NCBI RefSeq assembly: GCF_001936625.1
Contig: NZ_MSDU01000014.1
Coordinates: 1 to 64,000 of the forward strand
DNA length: 64,000 bases
Origin: Domibacillus antri
GTDB taxonomy: Bacteria; Bacillota; Bacilli; Bacillales; Domibacillaceae
Direction of reading: 5' to 3'
The position numbers were made by a program, and so were the translations under genes. The notes beneath the pieces were generated by a model. The model saw only the letters and a program-made list of their open reading frames with translations. It had not been told where the DNA came from and did no database searches. Below are positions 9,424 to 18,099 of this stretch, in pieces; positions within the stretch are counted from its first letter, which is position 1, and each line of letters opens with the position of its first letter.

Positions 9424-10659
9424 TCAACTTAATAATTGAAGCAAGTAATGACAGCCGTATCTGACAGACCGTTTCCGTACACCATCCCGGCTTCCCGCCA
9501 TCTTTAACGGGTGAACGATCGTTTCCTGTCCTTCTGCAGCAATCGCCAGATAAACGGTTCCTGGTTCGTGTCCTTCAAGCCCAGCAGGTCCGGCCACACC
9601 TGTAAAACCAATGCCGATATCCGACCCGCACAGCTGACGGATTTTTTCAGCAAGTTCTTTCGCACACTCTCTGCTGATTGCACCATATTTCGTCAGCGTT
9701 TCCTTTTTCACACCGACAACGTGTTCTTTTACCTCATTCGTATAGCAGACAACCCCGCCTTTAATATGCGCGCTCATACCTGGAATGGCAGTTAATTCCC
9801 CGAGAAACAGTCCACCTGTTAAACTCTCGGCCGCTGCAATCGTCAGCTGTTTTTCTTTTAGCCGGCCGGCAAGCTCTGCAGCAATTGTCGTTTCACCGTA
9901 GCCGTAAAAATAATGGCCGACTCGTTCCAATATCTCATCTTCCGCCTGCTGGATCATCCTAACCGCTTCTTCTGGAGATTCATGTTTGGCTGTAATACGC
10001 AGCGTCACTTCTCCATCGCCAGCAAGCGGCGCAATAGTCGGATTCGTCTGTTTTATTAAGATATCATCAATTTCCGTTTCAAGTGCCGATTCGCCGATGC
10101 CAAAAAAACGCAGGACACGTGATTCAATCCGTTCCACTTTTTCCATCACGTTTAAAATTTCCGGCCGGCCGTAGTTTAAAAACATCGGCTGCATTTCACG
10201 CGGGGGTCCTGGCAATAGCATGTAATATTTCCCATCTGATTTAGCAAACATACCCGGTGCCATTCCGTTGTCATTGGCAAGAACCTTACTGTCTTTAATG
10301 ACCAGCGCCTGTTTTTTATTATTTTCCGTCATGACGCGCCCGGTTTTATCAAAATAAGCTTGGATACTGACAAGCGCTTCTTCGTTGTATTCCAGCGTCG
10401 TACCGATCAGGCGTGCAATCGTTTCTTTCGTTAAATCATCTTTTGTCGGACCGAGCCCCCCTGAAAAAATGATGAGATCAGCACGCTTTTGTGCCAGCTT
10501 CACCGCTTCTTCCAGCCTCTGTTCATTATCGCCGACAACGGTATGATAGTAAATGTTGACACCTATTTCAGCAAGATGCTGCGAAAGAAAACGGGCATTT
10601 GTATTTGTAATTTGTCCGAGCAACAGCTCCGATCCAACCGCAATAATTTCTGCATTCAT
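9424..10659 (-). CDS. cinA: CinA, competence-damage protein / NMN amidohydrolase family
   Basis: This 411-residue protein has an N-terminal MoCF-like domain ([29 protein letters not shown]) and a C-terminal PncC-type amidase domain with [20 protein letters not shown] and [12 protein letters not shown]. CinA proteins hydrolyse ADP-ribose and/or deamidate nicotinamide mononucleotide; in Bacillus the gene is part of the late competence regulon. The ATG at 10659 follows GGGGAGAATACAT and matches B. subtilis CinA. Longer starts run back into a terminator hairpin after pgsA. Transcription may continue from pgsA by read-through. Confidence 0.94.
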   Translation of the reverse strand: MNAEIIAVGSELLLGQITNTNARFLSQHLAEIGVNIYYHTVVGDNEQRLEEAVKLAQKRADLIIFSGGLGPTKDDLTKETIARLIGTTLEYNEEALVSIQAYFDKTGRVMTENNKKQALVIKDSKVLANDNGMAPGMFAKSDGKYYMLLPGPPREMQPMFLNYGRPEILNVMEKVERIESRVLRFFGIGESALETEIDDILIKQTNPTIAPLAGDGEVTLRITAKHESPEEAVRMIQQAEDEILERVGHYFYGYGETTIAAELAGRLKEKQLTIAAAESLTGGLFLGELTAIPGMSAHIKGGVVCYTNEVKEHVVGVKKETLTKYGAISRECAKELAEKIRQLCGSDIGIGFTGVAGPAGLEGHEPGTVYLAIAAEGQETIVHPLKMAGSRDGVRKRSVRYGCHYLLQLLS

Positions 10660-10684
10660 ATGTATTCTCCCCATTCGTTTAAGA

Positions 10685-10715
10685 AAGGCACCTGTGGAAT
10701 CGCCCAAGGTGCCTG
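10685..10715 (-). terminator. Terminator-like hairpin between pgsA and cinA
   Basis: The arms AGGCACCT (10686-10693) and AGGTGCCT (10707-10714) form an 8-bp stem, followed on the minus strand by TTCTT. The T-run is weak, so it may attenuate rather than stop transcription. Confidence 0.55.
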
Positions 10716-10719
10716 TTCA

Positions 10720-11298
10720 TTATTTCGAGTTTTTAAAAACATCTTTATTTAATTTAAAATAATCCCAGCCGGACCACATCGTGAAAAAGAGTGCAATCCA
10801 AAGCATAATATTTCCAAATGGGATGCCTATGCTTTCAAATGGGGCATTGTGAAGCAATAAAACGGCGATTGCCACAATCTGCGTCCATGTTTTAATTTTC
10901 CCCAGCATGTTTGCTGCGACCACTTCACCCGTACCGGCTAAGATAAGCCGAAGACCTGTAACCGCAAACTCACGGCTGATGATTGCAATGACAATCCACG
11001 ACGCCGCAAAGTTTAATTCGACTAAAATAATCAATGCGGCTGAAACAAGCAATTTATCCGCAAGCGGGTCTAAAAATTTCCCTAAATTGGTAACAAGATT
11101 GTATTTCCGAGCAATATAACCGTCGATCCAGTCGGTCGTCGATGCAAAAATAAAAATTAAAGCTCCGGCTAAATGCTCTACCGGCATGTCTGTTCCAAAC
11201 ACATTCACCGTTCCCCAGCCGAAATCAACGACCATAATCAAGATAAAAAACGGGATCATAAGAATGCGTGAAATAGTGATTTTATTTGGTAAATTCAA
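10720..11298 (-). CDS. pgsA: CDP-diacylglycerol--glycerol-3-phosphate 3-phosphatidyltransferase
   Basis: PgsA makes phosphatidylglycerol phosphate from CDP-diacylglycerol, the committed step to phosphatidylglycerol and cardiolipin. The 192-residue membrane protein carries the full CDP-alcohol phosphatidyltransferase signature D-x2-D-G-x2-A-R-x8-G-x3-D-x3-D (DWIDGYIARKYNLVTNLGKF then LDPLADK). Hydrophobic segments lie near residues 12-30, 38-53, 85-110, 125-150 and 155-175. It follows ymfM by 24 bases in the conserved ymfM-pgsA-cinA order. Its substrate comes from CdsA, encoded elsewhere in this window. Confidence 0.97.
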   Translation of the reverse strand: MNLPNKITISRILMIPFFILIMVVDFGWGTVNVFGTDMPVEHLAGALIFIFASTTDWIDGYIARKYNLVTNLGKFLDPLADKLLVSAALIILVELNFAASWIVIAIISREFAVTGLRLILAGTGEVVAANMLGKIKTWTQIVAIAVLLLHNAPFESIGIPFGNIMLWIALFFTMWSGWDYFKLNKDVFKNSK

Positions 11299-11322
11299 AA
11301 CAGTTCCCTCCAGAAACGACCG

Positions 11323-12189
11323 TTATTGTGCTTTCATGCGAATGACGATATCCTGCCGTACTTCATCTGCGGCCGGAAGTTTATACGCAAGCGTTTCGCC
11401 ATTTACCGTAATAACGGTGTCAGGAGCAAATCCGACAACGATTTGCGCTTCTGTCTGTCCGGTTAAATTGTGTGTCTGTGTCTGCCCGCTCGCAAGCATA
11501 CCGCTGTAGTACTTTTTCCCGCTTCCATCCGCCAGTTCAACCCATGTTTCGCCGGTTGATGAAATAGACACTTCAAACGCTTCTGCACCGGAAAGTTCAT
11601 AAACAGTTTGACGGCCGCTTGAAGATACAGCTGTTAACGTCTGCGCAGGTGCTGCCGGTTCTTCTGCAGCCGGTTCCTCTTCAGCAGGCTCTTCTTCACC
11701 AGCCGGTTCTTCTGTTACCGGTTGTTCCTGTACCTGCACTTCGTCATCAACAGCAGGCTCGTTATCTGTACCGCCTTTCGGAATAAGCAGCCACGCCAGG
11801 AACAGAGCGCCGATAATAAATGCCGTTACTAAAATTTTGGGCAGGTAATCTAAAAACTTTGATGAATCGCGCACCGGTTTTGATGTATCGACACGTGTCG
11901 TCTGACCGGAAGCCGCAGCCCCTGTTGGACGCAGCGGCACTTCATCTTCTTTTGAAGACGGCACTTCACTTTTAAATTCTTCAAACAATTCTTCTGCATT
12001 CAAGCCAACCGCTTCCGCATATTGCTTAATAAACGCCCGGACATAAAATTTGCCCGGCATAATATCATAATCGCCTTCTTCAATGCCGGCCAAATAACGT
12101 TTTTGAATTTTCGTGACGTCTTGAACATCCGTCAGCGACATCCCTTTTGACTCGCGCGCTTCCTTTAATTTTCTCCCTAATTCTGTCAC
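11323..12189 (-). CDS. ymfM: YmfM, RodZ-like transmembrane helix-turn-helix protein
   Basis: This RodZ-family protein links the MreB cytoskeleton to the membrane. It has an N-terminal Xre-like helix-turn-helix (LGRKLKEARESKGMSLTDVQ; KFYVRAFIKQYAEAVGL), a single membrane helix near residues 116-135 (ILVTAFIIGALFLAWLLI), a Glu/Pro/Ala-rich linker and a C-terminal beta domain of the DUF4115 type. I chose the GTG at 12189, giving MTELGRK as in relatives, because GGAAGGTG sits six bases before it. A GTG at 12198 lies inside that site. It follows ymfK by 18 bases. Confidence 0.88.
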   Translation of the reverse strand: MTELGRKLKEARESKGMSLTDVQDVTKIQKRYLAGIEEGDYDIMPGKFYVRAFIKQYAEAVGLNAEELFEEFKSEVPSSKEDEVPLRPTGAAASGQTTRVDTSKPVRDSSKFLDYLPKILVTAFIIGALFLAWLLIPKGGTDNEPAVDDEVQVQEQPVTEEPAGEEEPAEEEPAAEEPAAPAQTLTAVSSSGRQTVYELSGAEAFEVSISSTGETWVELADGSGKKYYSGMLASGQTQTHNLTGQTEAQIVVGFAPDTVITVNGETLAYKLPAADEVRQDIVIRMKAQ

Positions 12190-12207
12190 CCGTAACACCT
12201 TCCAATA

Positions 12208-12999
12208 TTAAAAGTTAAAACCACCAAAGTTCGAATCCTGGAACAAGTTGTTTTTTTCTACTGCTTCATATGTGATTTCTTCATCCGGTTCATGACGAAG
12301 CTCAATAATATAATCAAAATCATCGAGTGAGTAGTCACTGTTTTCCGCAAAAACATCCGGATGCTCAACAACCTTTACAGCCGGCAGCTGCATGACTTCA
12401 CGAACGAGCTGCCAGTGTTTTTCTCCAGCCCGCTGTGCGGAAATAACCCCGTCTAAAATAAAAATATTATTTAAACTGTATTCATCACGTAAAAGCTGTT
12501 CACGTATGGTCTGCTTAATCATTGTAGAAGACATGAACAGCCATTTCTTATTCGCGCATACACTTGCCGCGACAATGGATTCGGTTTTTCCGACGCGCGG
12601 CATTCCCCGAATACCGATCAGCCGATGCCCTTCCATTTTATACAATTCTGCCATAAAATCGACGAGAAGTCCAAGCTCGCTGCGAATAAAACGGAATGTT
12701 TTACGGTCATCCGCATCACGTTCTATATATCTTCCGTGACGGACAGCCATACGGTCGCGCAATTTCGGTTCACGCAGTTTTACAATTTCAATCGTATCCA
12801 TCGTCATTAAAATGGACGCCAGCCGCTTAATCTGGTCTTCACTTTCCGCTCTCATTAAGAGACCGCGGCTTTTATCATCGACGCCGTTAATCGTCACAAT
12901 ATTAATCGACAGCATACCGAGCAATGATGAAATGTCACCGAGCAGTCCCGGCCGGTTCTTTTTTATTTTATATTCAAGGTACCACTCTTTTTTCATCAT
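12208..12999 (-). CDS. ymfK: YmfK family protein (DUF3388) with P-loop-like motif
   Basis: This 263-residue protein is a conserved Bacillus protein of unknown function. The N-terminal 80 residues look like an ACT-type ligand-binding domain (GLLGDISSLLGMLSINIVTINGVDD), followed by a segment with GMPRVGKTES near residue 145, which resembles a Walker A loop. The C-terminal half is acidic and ends with FGGFNF. The first of two adjacent ATGs (12999) follows GGAGGAATACG; the upstream ATG at 13020 has no site. It is part of the ymfK-ymfM-pgsA unit. The biochemical role is unknown. Confidence 0.85.
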   Translation of the reverse strand: MMKKEWYLEYKIKKNRPGLLGDISSLLGMLSINIVTINGVDDKSRGLLMRAESEDQIKRLASILMTMDTIEIVKLREPKLRDRMAVRHGRYIERDADDRKTFRFIRSELGLLVDFMAELYKMEGHRLIGIRGMPRVGKTESIVAASVCANKKWLFMSSTMIKQTIREQLLRDEYSLNNIFILDGVISAQRAGEKHWQLVREVMQLPAVKVVEHPDVFAENSDYSLDDFDYIIELRHEPDEEITYEAVEKNNLFQDSNFGGFNF

Positions 13000-13079
13000 C
13001 GTATTCCTCCAGTGCGGCATGCTTAAGCATCTGTTTACTATAATAAAGGATAATATGTATTTTTAAAAGCAGAAGTGAA

Positions 13080-13120
13080 AAGAAAACCCTTCTTGAACGA
13101 AGAGTTGTTCAAGAAGGGTC
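13080..13120 (-). terminator. Rho-independent terminator after ymfJ
   Basis: The arms ACCCTTCTTGAAC and GTTCAAGAAGGGT form a 13-bp stem followed by TTTTCTTTTC on the minus strand. It ends the ymfF-ymfH-ymfI-ymfJ unit before ymfK. Confidence 0.88.
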
Positions 13121-13130
13121 TCTAAAAATG

Positions 13131-13376
13131 TTATTTTTGAACGAGCTTCATCATGCATTTTGCCAATGCTTTTTGCTCATTTTCATCCGCAACCGACCAT
13201 AGATCAGACAAAACACGTTCCTGCTCGTTTTTTGGATCGACATTCGAATGCAAATAGTCGCCAATTTCATATGCGAGCTTATTAATCGCTTCGTCCGGTA
13301 CGCCGCGCTGCACCGCATTGTCCATTTTATTGCCCAAAAAACGCTTCCAGTCCTGCCAATTATCCAGTACAGACAT
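13131..13376 (-). CDS. ymfJ: YmfJ family protein (DUF3243)
   Basis: This small conserved Bacillus protein of 81 residues has no known function and belongs to DUF3243. It is acidic and helical, from MSVLDNWQDWKRFLG to AKCMMKLVQK, with no membrane segment or signal peptide. The ATG at 13376 has AAAGGAGG eight bases upstream; the longer reading frame to 13433 has no ribosome site and overlaps the upstream spacer. Position after ymfI and before ymfK is conserved with B. subtilis. Confidence 0.87.
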   Translation of the reverse strand: MSVLDNWQDWKRFLGNKMDNAVQRGVPDEAINKLAYEIGDYLHSNVDPKNEQERVLSDLWSVADENEQKALAKCMMKLVQK

Positions 13377-13433
13377 ATGAAAGTCCTCCTTTAAAAGTGG
13401 AATCATTCGTAGTATGTTCTGTCCTTTATCCAT

Positions 13434-14156
13434 TTATGCATACCAGCCGCCGTTCACTGATAACGTGTGTCCAGTAATATAACTGGCCGCGGGCGACACT
13501 AAAAAAGCCGCGGCGTCGGCAATTTCATTTGGCTGAGCGAAACGGCCAAGCGGTATATCCGCGGCGATTTCCTCCTGCTCTTCTGCTGAAAATCCGTTGT
13601 TCATGGCTGTTTGAACTGCGCCTGGTGCGATTGTATTCACACGGACGCCGGATGGGCCAAGTTCTTTTGACAGCGCTTTTGCAAACGCAATCTGCGCTCC
13701 TTTTACGGCGGAATACACCGCTTCACAGGAGGCTCCTGTTTCTCCCCAAATGGATGATATAAAGGTAATCGATGCGTTATCTTGCTTAATTAAAGACGGA
13801 ATCATGGCACGTGAAACCATCATAGGCGCTTTCATATGAACATGCCAGAGCGCATCCATTTCCGCGTCTGTCACGTCTTGCAGCATCCCGTATTGACTCA
13901 TCCCGGCTGCGAATATAACAGCTGCCGCCTCATAAGCTGATTTGGAAAGGGCTTCAATATCATCGGCCTTTGTTAAATCCGCTTTGAGCAGAACAGCTTC
14001 TCTTCCTGTATTCCGCACCTGAGCCGCCAGACGGTGAGCCGATTCTTCCTGTTGATTGTAATGAAGAAATAAGTCCCAGCCATTGTTTGCTAAATTGAGC
14101 GCAATGGCTGAGCCGATACCGCCTGAGGCACCGGTAATGAATGCTTTTTTTCTCAT
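13434..14156 (-). CDS. ymfI: YmfI, short-chain dehydrogenase/reductase
   Basis: This 240-residue SDR is related to FabG-type 3-oxoacyl reductases. It carries the cofactor loop TGASGGIGSA (residues 8-17), the active-site Ser in FISSIWGETGAS and the catalytic YSAVK, and ends with the usual SDR C-terminus (YITGHTLSVNGGWYA). Its start shares one base with the ymfH stop (TAATG), so translation is probably coupled. The substrate is unknown; neighbouring M16 peptidase genes do not suggest one. Confidence 0.9.
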   Translation of the reverse strand: MRKKAFITGASGGIGSAIALNLANNGWDLFLHYNQQEESAHRLAAQVRNTGREAVLLKADLTKADDIEALSKSAYEAAAVIFAAGMSQYGMLQDVTDAEMDALWHVHMKAPMMVSRAMIPSLIKQDNASITFISSIWGETGASCEAVYSAVKGAQIAFAKALSKELGPSGVRVNTIAPGAVQTAMNNGFSAEEQEEIAADIPLGRFAQPNEIADAAAFLVSPAASYITGHTLSVNGGWYA

Positions 14157-15451
14157 TATGCGCTCTCTTTTGGAAGAACAAAACAGGAAGAAAATCCTTC
14201 TTCCTGAATCATCGTACGGGCAAAACGAACGACATCGTCCATCGTCATCGCTTCAAGAAGCGGCACTGTTTCAAATAAATTTAATCCGTTAAATTGATAA
14301 CGGGTAAATTGGTTGGCGATAAATTCCGGTGAATTAAATGACCGAAGCAGGGAACCGATTTTTTTCTTGCGCGCTCGCTGAAAAGAATCTTCTGCCATAT
14401 GCTGCCCTTCTTTTGCTTCAAGCAGCTGCTCTTTAATACGCTGAGAAAGCTTATCCGGCTCATTTGTGTCACCGCCGACGATAGCAAAGCTGAATCCGCG
14501 CTCGGCAGTGTAGTCAAAACCAAACGTATCATCAATCAGTCCGGCATTATATGATTTCTCATAAAATTCCGCACTTTTTCCAAACAGTATTTCGAGCAGC
14601 AGCCCTGCAGCGAGCTCTTCTTTTAACTTTTCTGTGCCTTTTTTATCTGATACAGGCATCTTCAAACCGACTTCACATTTCGATGTATTTACGGTCATAC
14701 GGAGAGAACGGTGTGTTTCTGCTGCTTCTGCCGGTTCATCCGGAAAGCGGCGTTTAATCGGAGTCGGAGCCGGAAATGTTTTGCTTGCCTGATTACGGCG
14801 CACAAATTCCATCATCTCATTCGGGTCAACAGGGCCGACGATAAAGAGCGACATGTTATTTGGATGATAAAACGTTTCGTAACAAGTATACAAGTGATCT
14901 TTCGTAATGTGTGCAATCGATTCAACCGTGCCGGCAATATCAATTTTGACAGGATGATTTTTGTATAAGTTTTCAATCAGCCCAAAATACACACGCCAGT
15001 CCGGGTTGTCATCGTACATTCTAATTTCCTGTCCAATAATGCCTTTCTCTTTTTCAACCGTCTGTTCCGTAAAATACGGCGCCTGAACAAAATCGAGTAA
15101 TGTCTCTGTGTTTTCTTTAATGTTTGATGTTGCGGAAAACAAATACGCCGTTCTTGTGAAAGACGTAAAGGCGTTTGCGGAAGCCCCCTGGCTGCTGAAC
15201 TTCTGGAATACATCGCCATCTTCTTTTTCAAACATTTTGTGTTCTAAAAAATGAGCAATCCCATCCGGCACGTGCAAAAAATCCGATTCGCCTTCCGGAA
15301 TAAAATCGTTATCAATAGAGCCGTAATTCGTCGTAAACGTCACATATGTTTTATTGAAGCCCGCTTTCGGTAAAATGTATACATTCAGCCCATTTTCAAG
15401 CTGTTCATGATACACGGTTTCCTTCATTTGCTCAAACACTGTATTATTCAT
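14156..15451 (-). CDS. ymfH: YmfH, M16 family zinc peptidase (processing-protease-like)
   Basis: This 431-residue M16 peptidase homologue has the inverted zinc motif HFLEH (in IAHFLEHKMFE, near residue 69) and the downstream conserved Glu in EKGIIGQEIRMYDDNPDW. M16 enzymes often work as a catalytic and a non-catalytic partner. ymfF, whose stop overlaps this start by four bases, lacks the zinc motif, so the two probably form such a pair. In some Bacilli the homologous pair matures signalling peptides; the substrate here is unknown. Confidence 0.9.
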   Translation of the reverse strand: MNNTVFEQMKETVYHEQLENGLNVYILPKAGFNKTYVTFTTNYGSIDNDFIPEGESDFLHVPDGIAHFLEHKMFEKEDGDVFQKFSSQGASANAFTSFTRTAYLFSATSNIKENTETLLDFVQAPYFTEQTVEKEKGIIGQEIRMYDDNPDWRVYFGLIENLYKNHPVKIDIAGTVESIAHITKDHLYTCYETFYHPNNMSLFIVGPVDPNEMMEFVRRNQASKTFPAPTPIKRRFPDEPAEAAETHRSLRMTVNTSKCEVGLKMPVSDKKGTEKLKEELAAGLLLEILFGKSAEFYEKSYNAGLIDDTFGFDYTAERGFSFAIVGGDTNEPDKLSQRIKEQLLEAKEGQHMAEDSFQRARKKKIGSLLRSFNSPEFIANQFTRYQFNGLNLFETVPLLEAMTMDDVVRFARTMIQEEGFSSCFVLPKESA

Positions 15452-16734
15452 TCCCGCTCCTCCTTGCCTGACAAAAAGTACACTGTATCGACAACGACTG
15501 TTTTCGCTGCTGCCGCCGTCTCCTCTTTCGTCACCGCATCAATTTCCTCGATCAACGTTTCAATCGGACGGTCCACACCCGCTGCAATATTATGATACAA
15601 AAGCTCCACCATGCCGCGCGCTGTATCCGACGATTCTTTCAGCTGATTTTTCAAAAGGGCTTTCGTCTGGTCCATTTCGAGATCGGTAATGCGGCCTTCC
15701 TTCATGTCGTCCAATTGCTCATTCATAATTTTGACCGTTTTATCGTAATTCTTTTGATCAATACCGGCCAGCATCATTAAAAAGCCTTTATGGCTGTCAA
15801 GACGGCTCGCCGCATAATACGCCAGACTTTCTTTTTCCCGAACATTCATAAACAGCTTCGAATGGGCAAAACCGCCAAATACGCCGTTGAACACTTGCAG
15901 CGCGGCAAACTGCGGATCCGCATAAGTCACGCTTGTCCGGCAGCCAATCGTTAATTTTCCCTGATTAATCTGCTGTGTTTCATGAATGACCCGGACATCT
16001 GTCACCTGGGTAGAAGCACTTTTTTTCTGAAAGAATGCTGTCCGCTTTTCAAATGGGAAATGCGCTTCAATTTTTGCTGCGGCTTCCGCTGCCTTGACAT
16101 CGCCAATGACGAAAATATCGATCGTATCTCCCGCAAGCGTTTTCCGGTAATAGTCATAAAGGGCCGCCGATGTGATCGGTTCCACATCCTCTAAAATGCC
16201 GCCTGCTGACAGGGCATATGGATCATCTTTATACATCTCTTCCACTAATTTCATCGACGCATAGCGTGTTTTATCATCGTATATGGAGCGGATGCGCTGC
16301 TGCAGACTTCTTTTTTCCTGCATCACTGTTTTTTCCGGGAAAACTCCTTCTTTGAGGAAAGGGCGGAACAAAACATCGGACATAACAGAAAGAGCTTGAT
16401 CAAACAAGTCGCTTTCACCGTGCAGAAACGTTTCGTTCGCCACTTCGATGGTAAACGTCAAGACATGGCCGTCCCCTTTTTTCGCCGAATCCGCGAAGAA
16501 AGTTGCACCATATAAATCATCCAAAGCGGAACGAAAGGCCGTTGCAGACGGCGCATTTTCCGTACCTGCCTGCAAAACATGCGGCAGAAGTGCGCGCATT
16601 GTAATCGTTTCACGCTCAAGCGGCGCCTTCAATTTAATAATGACTGTATTTGTTTTATATTTTTCCGTTTCAATCACATGGACGGTACACCCCGGATGAT
16701 TGAACGATTGTTCCCGTGCTGCTTCCATTATCAT
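15448..16734 (-). CDS. ymfF: YmfF, M16 family peptidase-like protein without zinc motif
   Basis: This 428-residue M16-fold protein resembles YmfF. Where catalytic members have HxxEH, this one reads LLPHVLQAGTENAP, so it should not bind zinc and is probably the structural partner of YmfH. The C-terminal half has typical M16 repeats (GGFAHSKLFMNVREKESLAYYAASRLD as conserved blocks). The start at 16734 follows GGGGAGGAATT, with a second ATG two codons on. Its stop overlaps ymfH by four bases. A SigA-like promoter is 50 bases upstream. Confidence 0.9.
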   Translation of the reverse strand: MIMEAAREQSFNHPGCTVHVIETEKYKTNTVIIKLKAPLERETITMRALLPHVLQAGTENAPSATAFRSALDDLYGATFFADSAKKGDGHVLTFTIEVANETFLHGESDLFDQALSVMSDVLFRPFLKEGVFPEKTVMQEKRSLQQRIRSIYDDKTRYASMKLVEEMYKDDPYALSAGGILEDVEPITSAALYDYYRKTLAGDTIDIFVIGDVKAAEAAAKIEAHFPFEKRTAFFQKKSASTQVTDVRVIHETQQINQGKLTIGCRTSVTYADPQFAALQVFNGVFGGFAHSKLFMNVREKESLAYYAASRLDSHKGFLMMLAGIDQKNYDKTVKIMNEQLDDMKEGRITDLEMDQTKALLKNQLKESSDTARGMVELLYHNIAAGVDRPIETLIEEIDAVTKEETAAAAKTVVVDTVYFLSGKEERE

Positions 16735-16784
16735 AATTCCTCCCCTGATCCAAACTTCTACATAGCTTTTACTAGTATATCTTC

Positions 16785-16813
16785 ACTATACATGAGCATT
16801 CATGAAATGAAAA
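16785..16813 (-). promoter_or_regulatory. Candidate SigA promoter for ymfF-ymfH-ymfI
   Basis: TTTTCA and TATAGT are spaced 17 bases apart on the minus strand, with transcription expected to start about 45 bases before the ymfF start codon. Confidence 0.5.
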
Positions 16814-16871
16814 AGAATTTGATGCGTGGTATGAATTTTCCTGAAGGCGGCGGTATGCCAAAAAACCTTTC

Positions 16872-16904
16872 TTAAATAGAAAAAACCGCCAATATTTGGC
16901 GGGA
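16872..16904 (-). terminator. Orphan terminator upstream of the ymfF promoter
   Basis: The minus strand reads CCGCC, loop AAATATT, GGCGG, TTTTTTC. It is an intrinsic terminator in form but follows no supported gene; the nearest upstream gene (ymfC) already has one. Confidence 0.6.
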
Positions 16905-17027
16905 CATAAGGCGCAATCAAAATCTAGACAGCAGCAGCTTTTTCCCAAAAAACAGAACACTCAAACCCATGTTAATGGGATACCGGGAAAAATCATGCTA
17001 ACGAAAAATGAATACAGGAAAAACTAA

Positions 17028-17072
17028 ACTACCCGGCAGTCATTGAACAGGACAGCCGGGCAGTTTTTTTTC
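17028..17072 (-). terminator. Terminator after ymfC (bidirectional in form)
   Basis: A 10-bp stem (ACTGCCCGGC / GCCGGGTAGT) is followed by TTAGTTTTTCC on the minus strand. On the plus strand the same stem is followed by eight T. Confidence 0.8.
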
Positions 17073-17111
17073 TCATTTCCGTGGGTCAGTCCAAAACGGG
17101 GGAACAACAGC

Positions 17112-17837
17112 TTACATCCGTCTGCGCAAAACATGGAAACTGAATTTGTCCGCACGAAAAAAGTTGACCGAGTATAAAACAGGGACATCTGTTTCCGTAT
17201 AGTGGAGCTGCTTCAAAGCTAAAAGCGCCGTTTCAGGATCACACTGTAGAATCGGCGATACTTTTTCATGCCATCCGAACGGTTCGATGTCTGCTACCGC
17301 ATGGGAGATGCGATCGGATGCCTGCTCATCAAACAAGGTAAAAAGCGATTTATGCCCTGCATCAAACTGGCCCGGAAAAAGTTCGGCCGGTATTTTGTCA
17401 ATACAGTACACAACCGGTTCCCCATTCGCTGTCCTCACCCGTTCAATCACCATCAACTCCCCGTCCGGATCACAATTTAGACGGCGTGCATCTTCTTCAG
17501 TTGCCTGCTGAATGTGGGACGAAAGAAAGATGGTGCCCGGTTCCATGCCGGCGTTTACAATCATATCCGTCACGCTGATTAACTGTTCAATCCCCGACAT
17601 AAAAAGCGGCTTTGAGTGAACGAATGTGCCGACACCGTGGCGTCTGATAATCACATTTTCTTCTTCCAGAATACGAAGGGCTTCACGAAGCGTCGCCCGG
17701 CTTACTCCAAGCTGTTTCGCCAGTTCAAATTCAGAAGGAAGTTTTTCTTTTTCTTGATAAATGTCTTCCTCAATATCCTTTTTCAAACGATCTATCACTT
17801 GCAAATATAAATGACGGTTGTCCTGTTTAATAGACAT
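17112..17837 (-). CDS. ymfC: YmfC, GntR/HutC-family transcriptional regulator
   Basis: This 241-residue regulator has an N-terminal winged helix-turn-helix of the GntR family ([28 protein letters not shown] in blocks, residues 33-60) and a C-terminal UTRA ligand domain ([21 protein letters not shown]). HutC-type members respond to small metabolites. In B. subtilis ymfC lies between spoIIIE and ymfD, which is an efflux gene absent here, so the target is unclear. A short palindrome about 45 bases upstream of the start could be its own operator. Confidence 0.88.
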   Translation of the reverse strand: MSIKQDNRHLYLQVIDRLKKDIEEDIYQEKEKLPSEFELAKQLGVSRATLREALRILEEENVIIRRHGVGTFVHSKPLFMSGIEQLISVTDMIVNAGMEPGTIFLSSHIQQATEEDARRLNCDPDGELMVIERVRTANGEPVVYCIDKIPAELFPGQFDAGHKSLFTLFDEQASDRISHAVADIEPFGWHEKVSPILQCDPETALLALKQLHYTETDVPVLYSVNFFRADKFSFHVLRRRM

Positions 17838-17878
17838 GGATTTCTCACCACCCTTCTTTCATTCACACATGACATCAG

Positions 17879-17889
17879 ACCTCTGAGGT
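17879..17889. promoter_or_regulatory. Palindrome upstream of ymfC, possible GntR operator
   Basis: The 11-base sequence ACCTCTGAGGT is an exact palindrome around its central base, 42-52 bases upstream of the ymfC start. GntR-family regulators often bind such repeats near their own promoter. No direct evidence of binding. Confidence 0.3.
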
Positions 17890-18068
17890 TTAACGTTTAT
17901 GCTAATTTAACCATAACATATCATTTTTTTAGTTCATTGAAAAGATGATATTCCAACTAAAGCGGTTACTTTTTGTTAATTATTCTTTTAAATGCATCAT
18001 TATTCAAACAAATTAAAAAACCTTTAGTCATCTCTTCCATTCAATAAGTATAACGTAAAATTATTTTT

Positions 18069-18099
18069 CAAAAAAAGAACAGCCGGAGACTGTTCTTTT
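18069..18099 (-). terminator. Rho-independent terminator after spoIIIE
   Basis: The stem AAGAACAG / CTGTTCTT with loop TCTCCGG is followed by TTTTTTG on the minus strand and overlaps the spoIIIE stop. Confidence 0.85.

Larger units (their letters stand above)
16735..17111 (-). other. 377-bp spacer between ymfC and ymfF with two terminators
   Basis: No gene is supported here. On the minus strand it holds the ymfC terminator (17028-17072), a second hairpin with a T-run at about 16875-16903 (CCGCC / GGCGG, then TTTTTTC), and a promoter-like pair for ymfF (TTTTCA 16808-16813, TATAGT 16785-16790, 17-base spacing). The 16905-17027 stretch between the two terminators has no convincing reading frame or ribosome site and could be a small RNA or a gene remnant. 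Confidence 0.5.

Noticed and set aside
16788-16875. Small plus-strand ORF (MSIHEMKKNLMRG...PKNLS)
   Set aside because: Its Met/Gly-rich end vaguely resembles YbaB N-termini, but there is no ribosome site and the ymfF promoter candidate overlaps it on the other strand.
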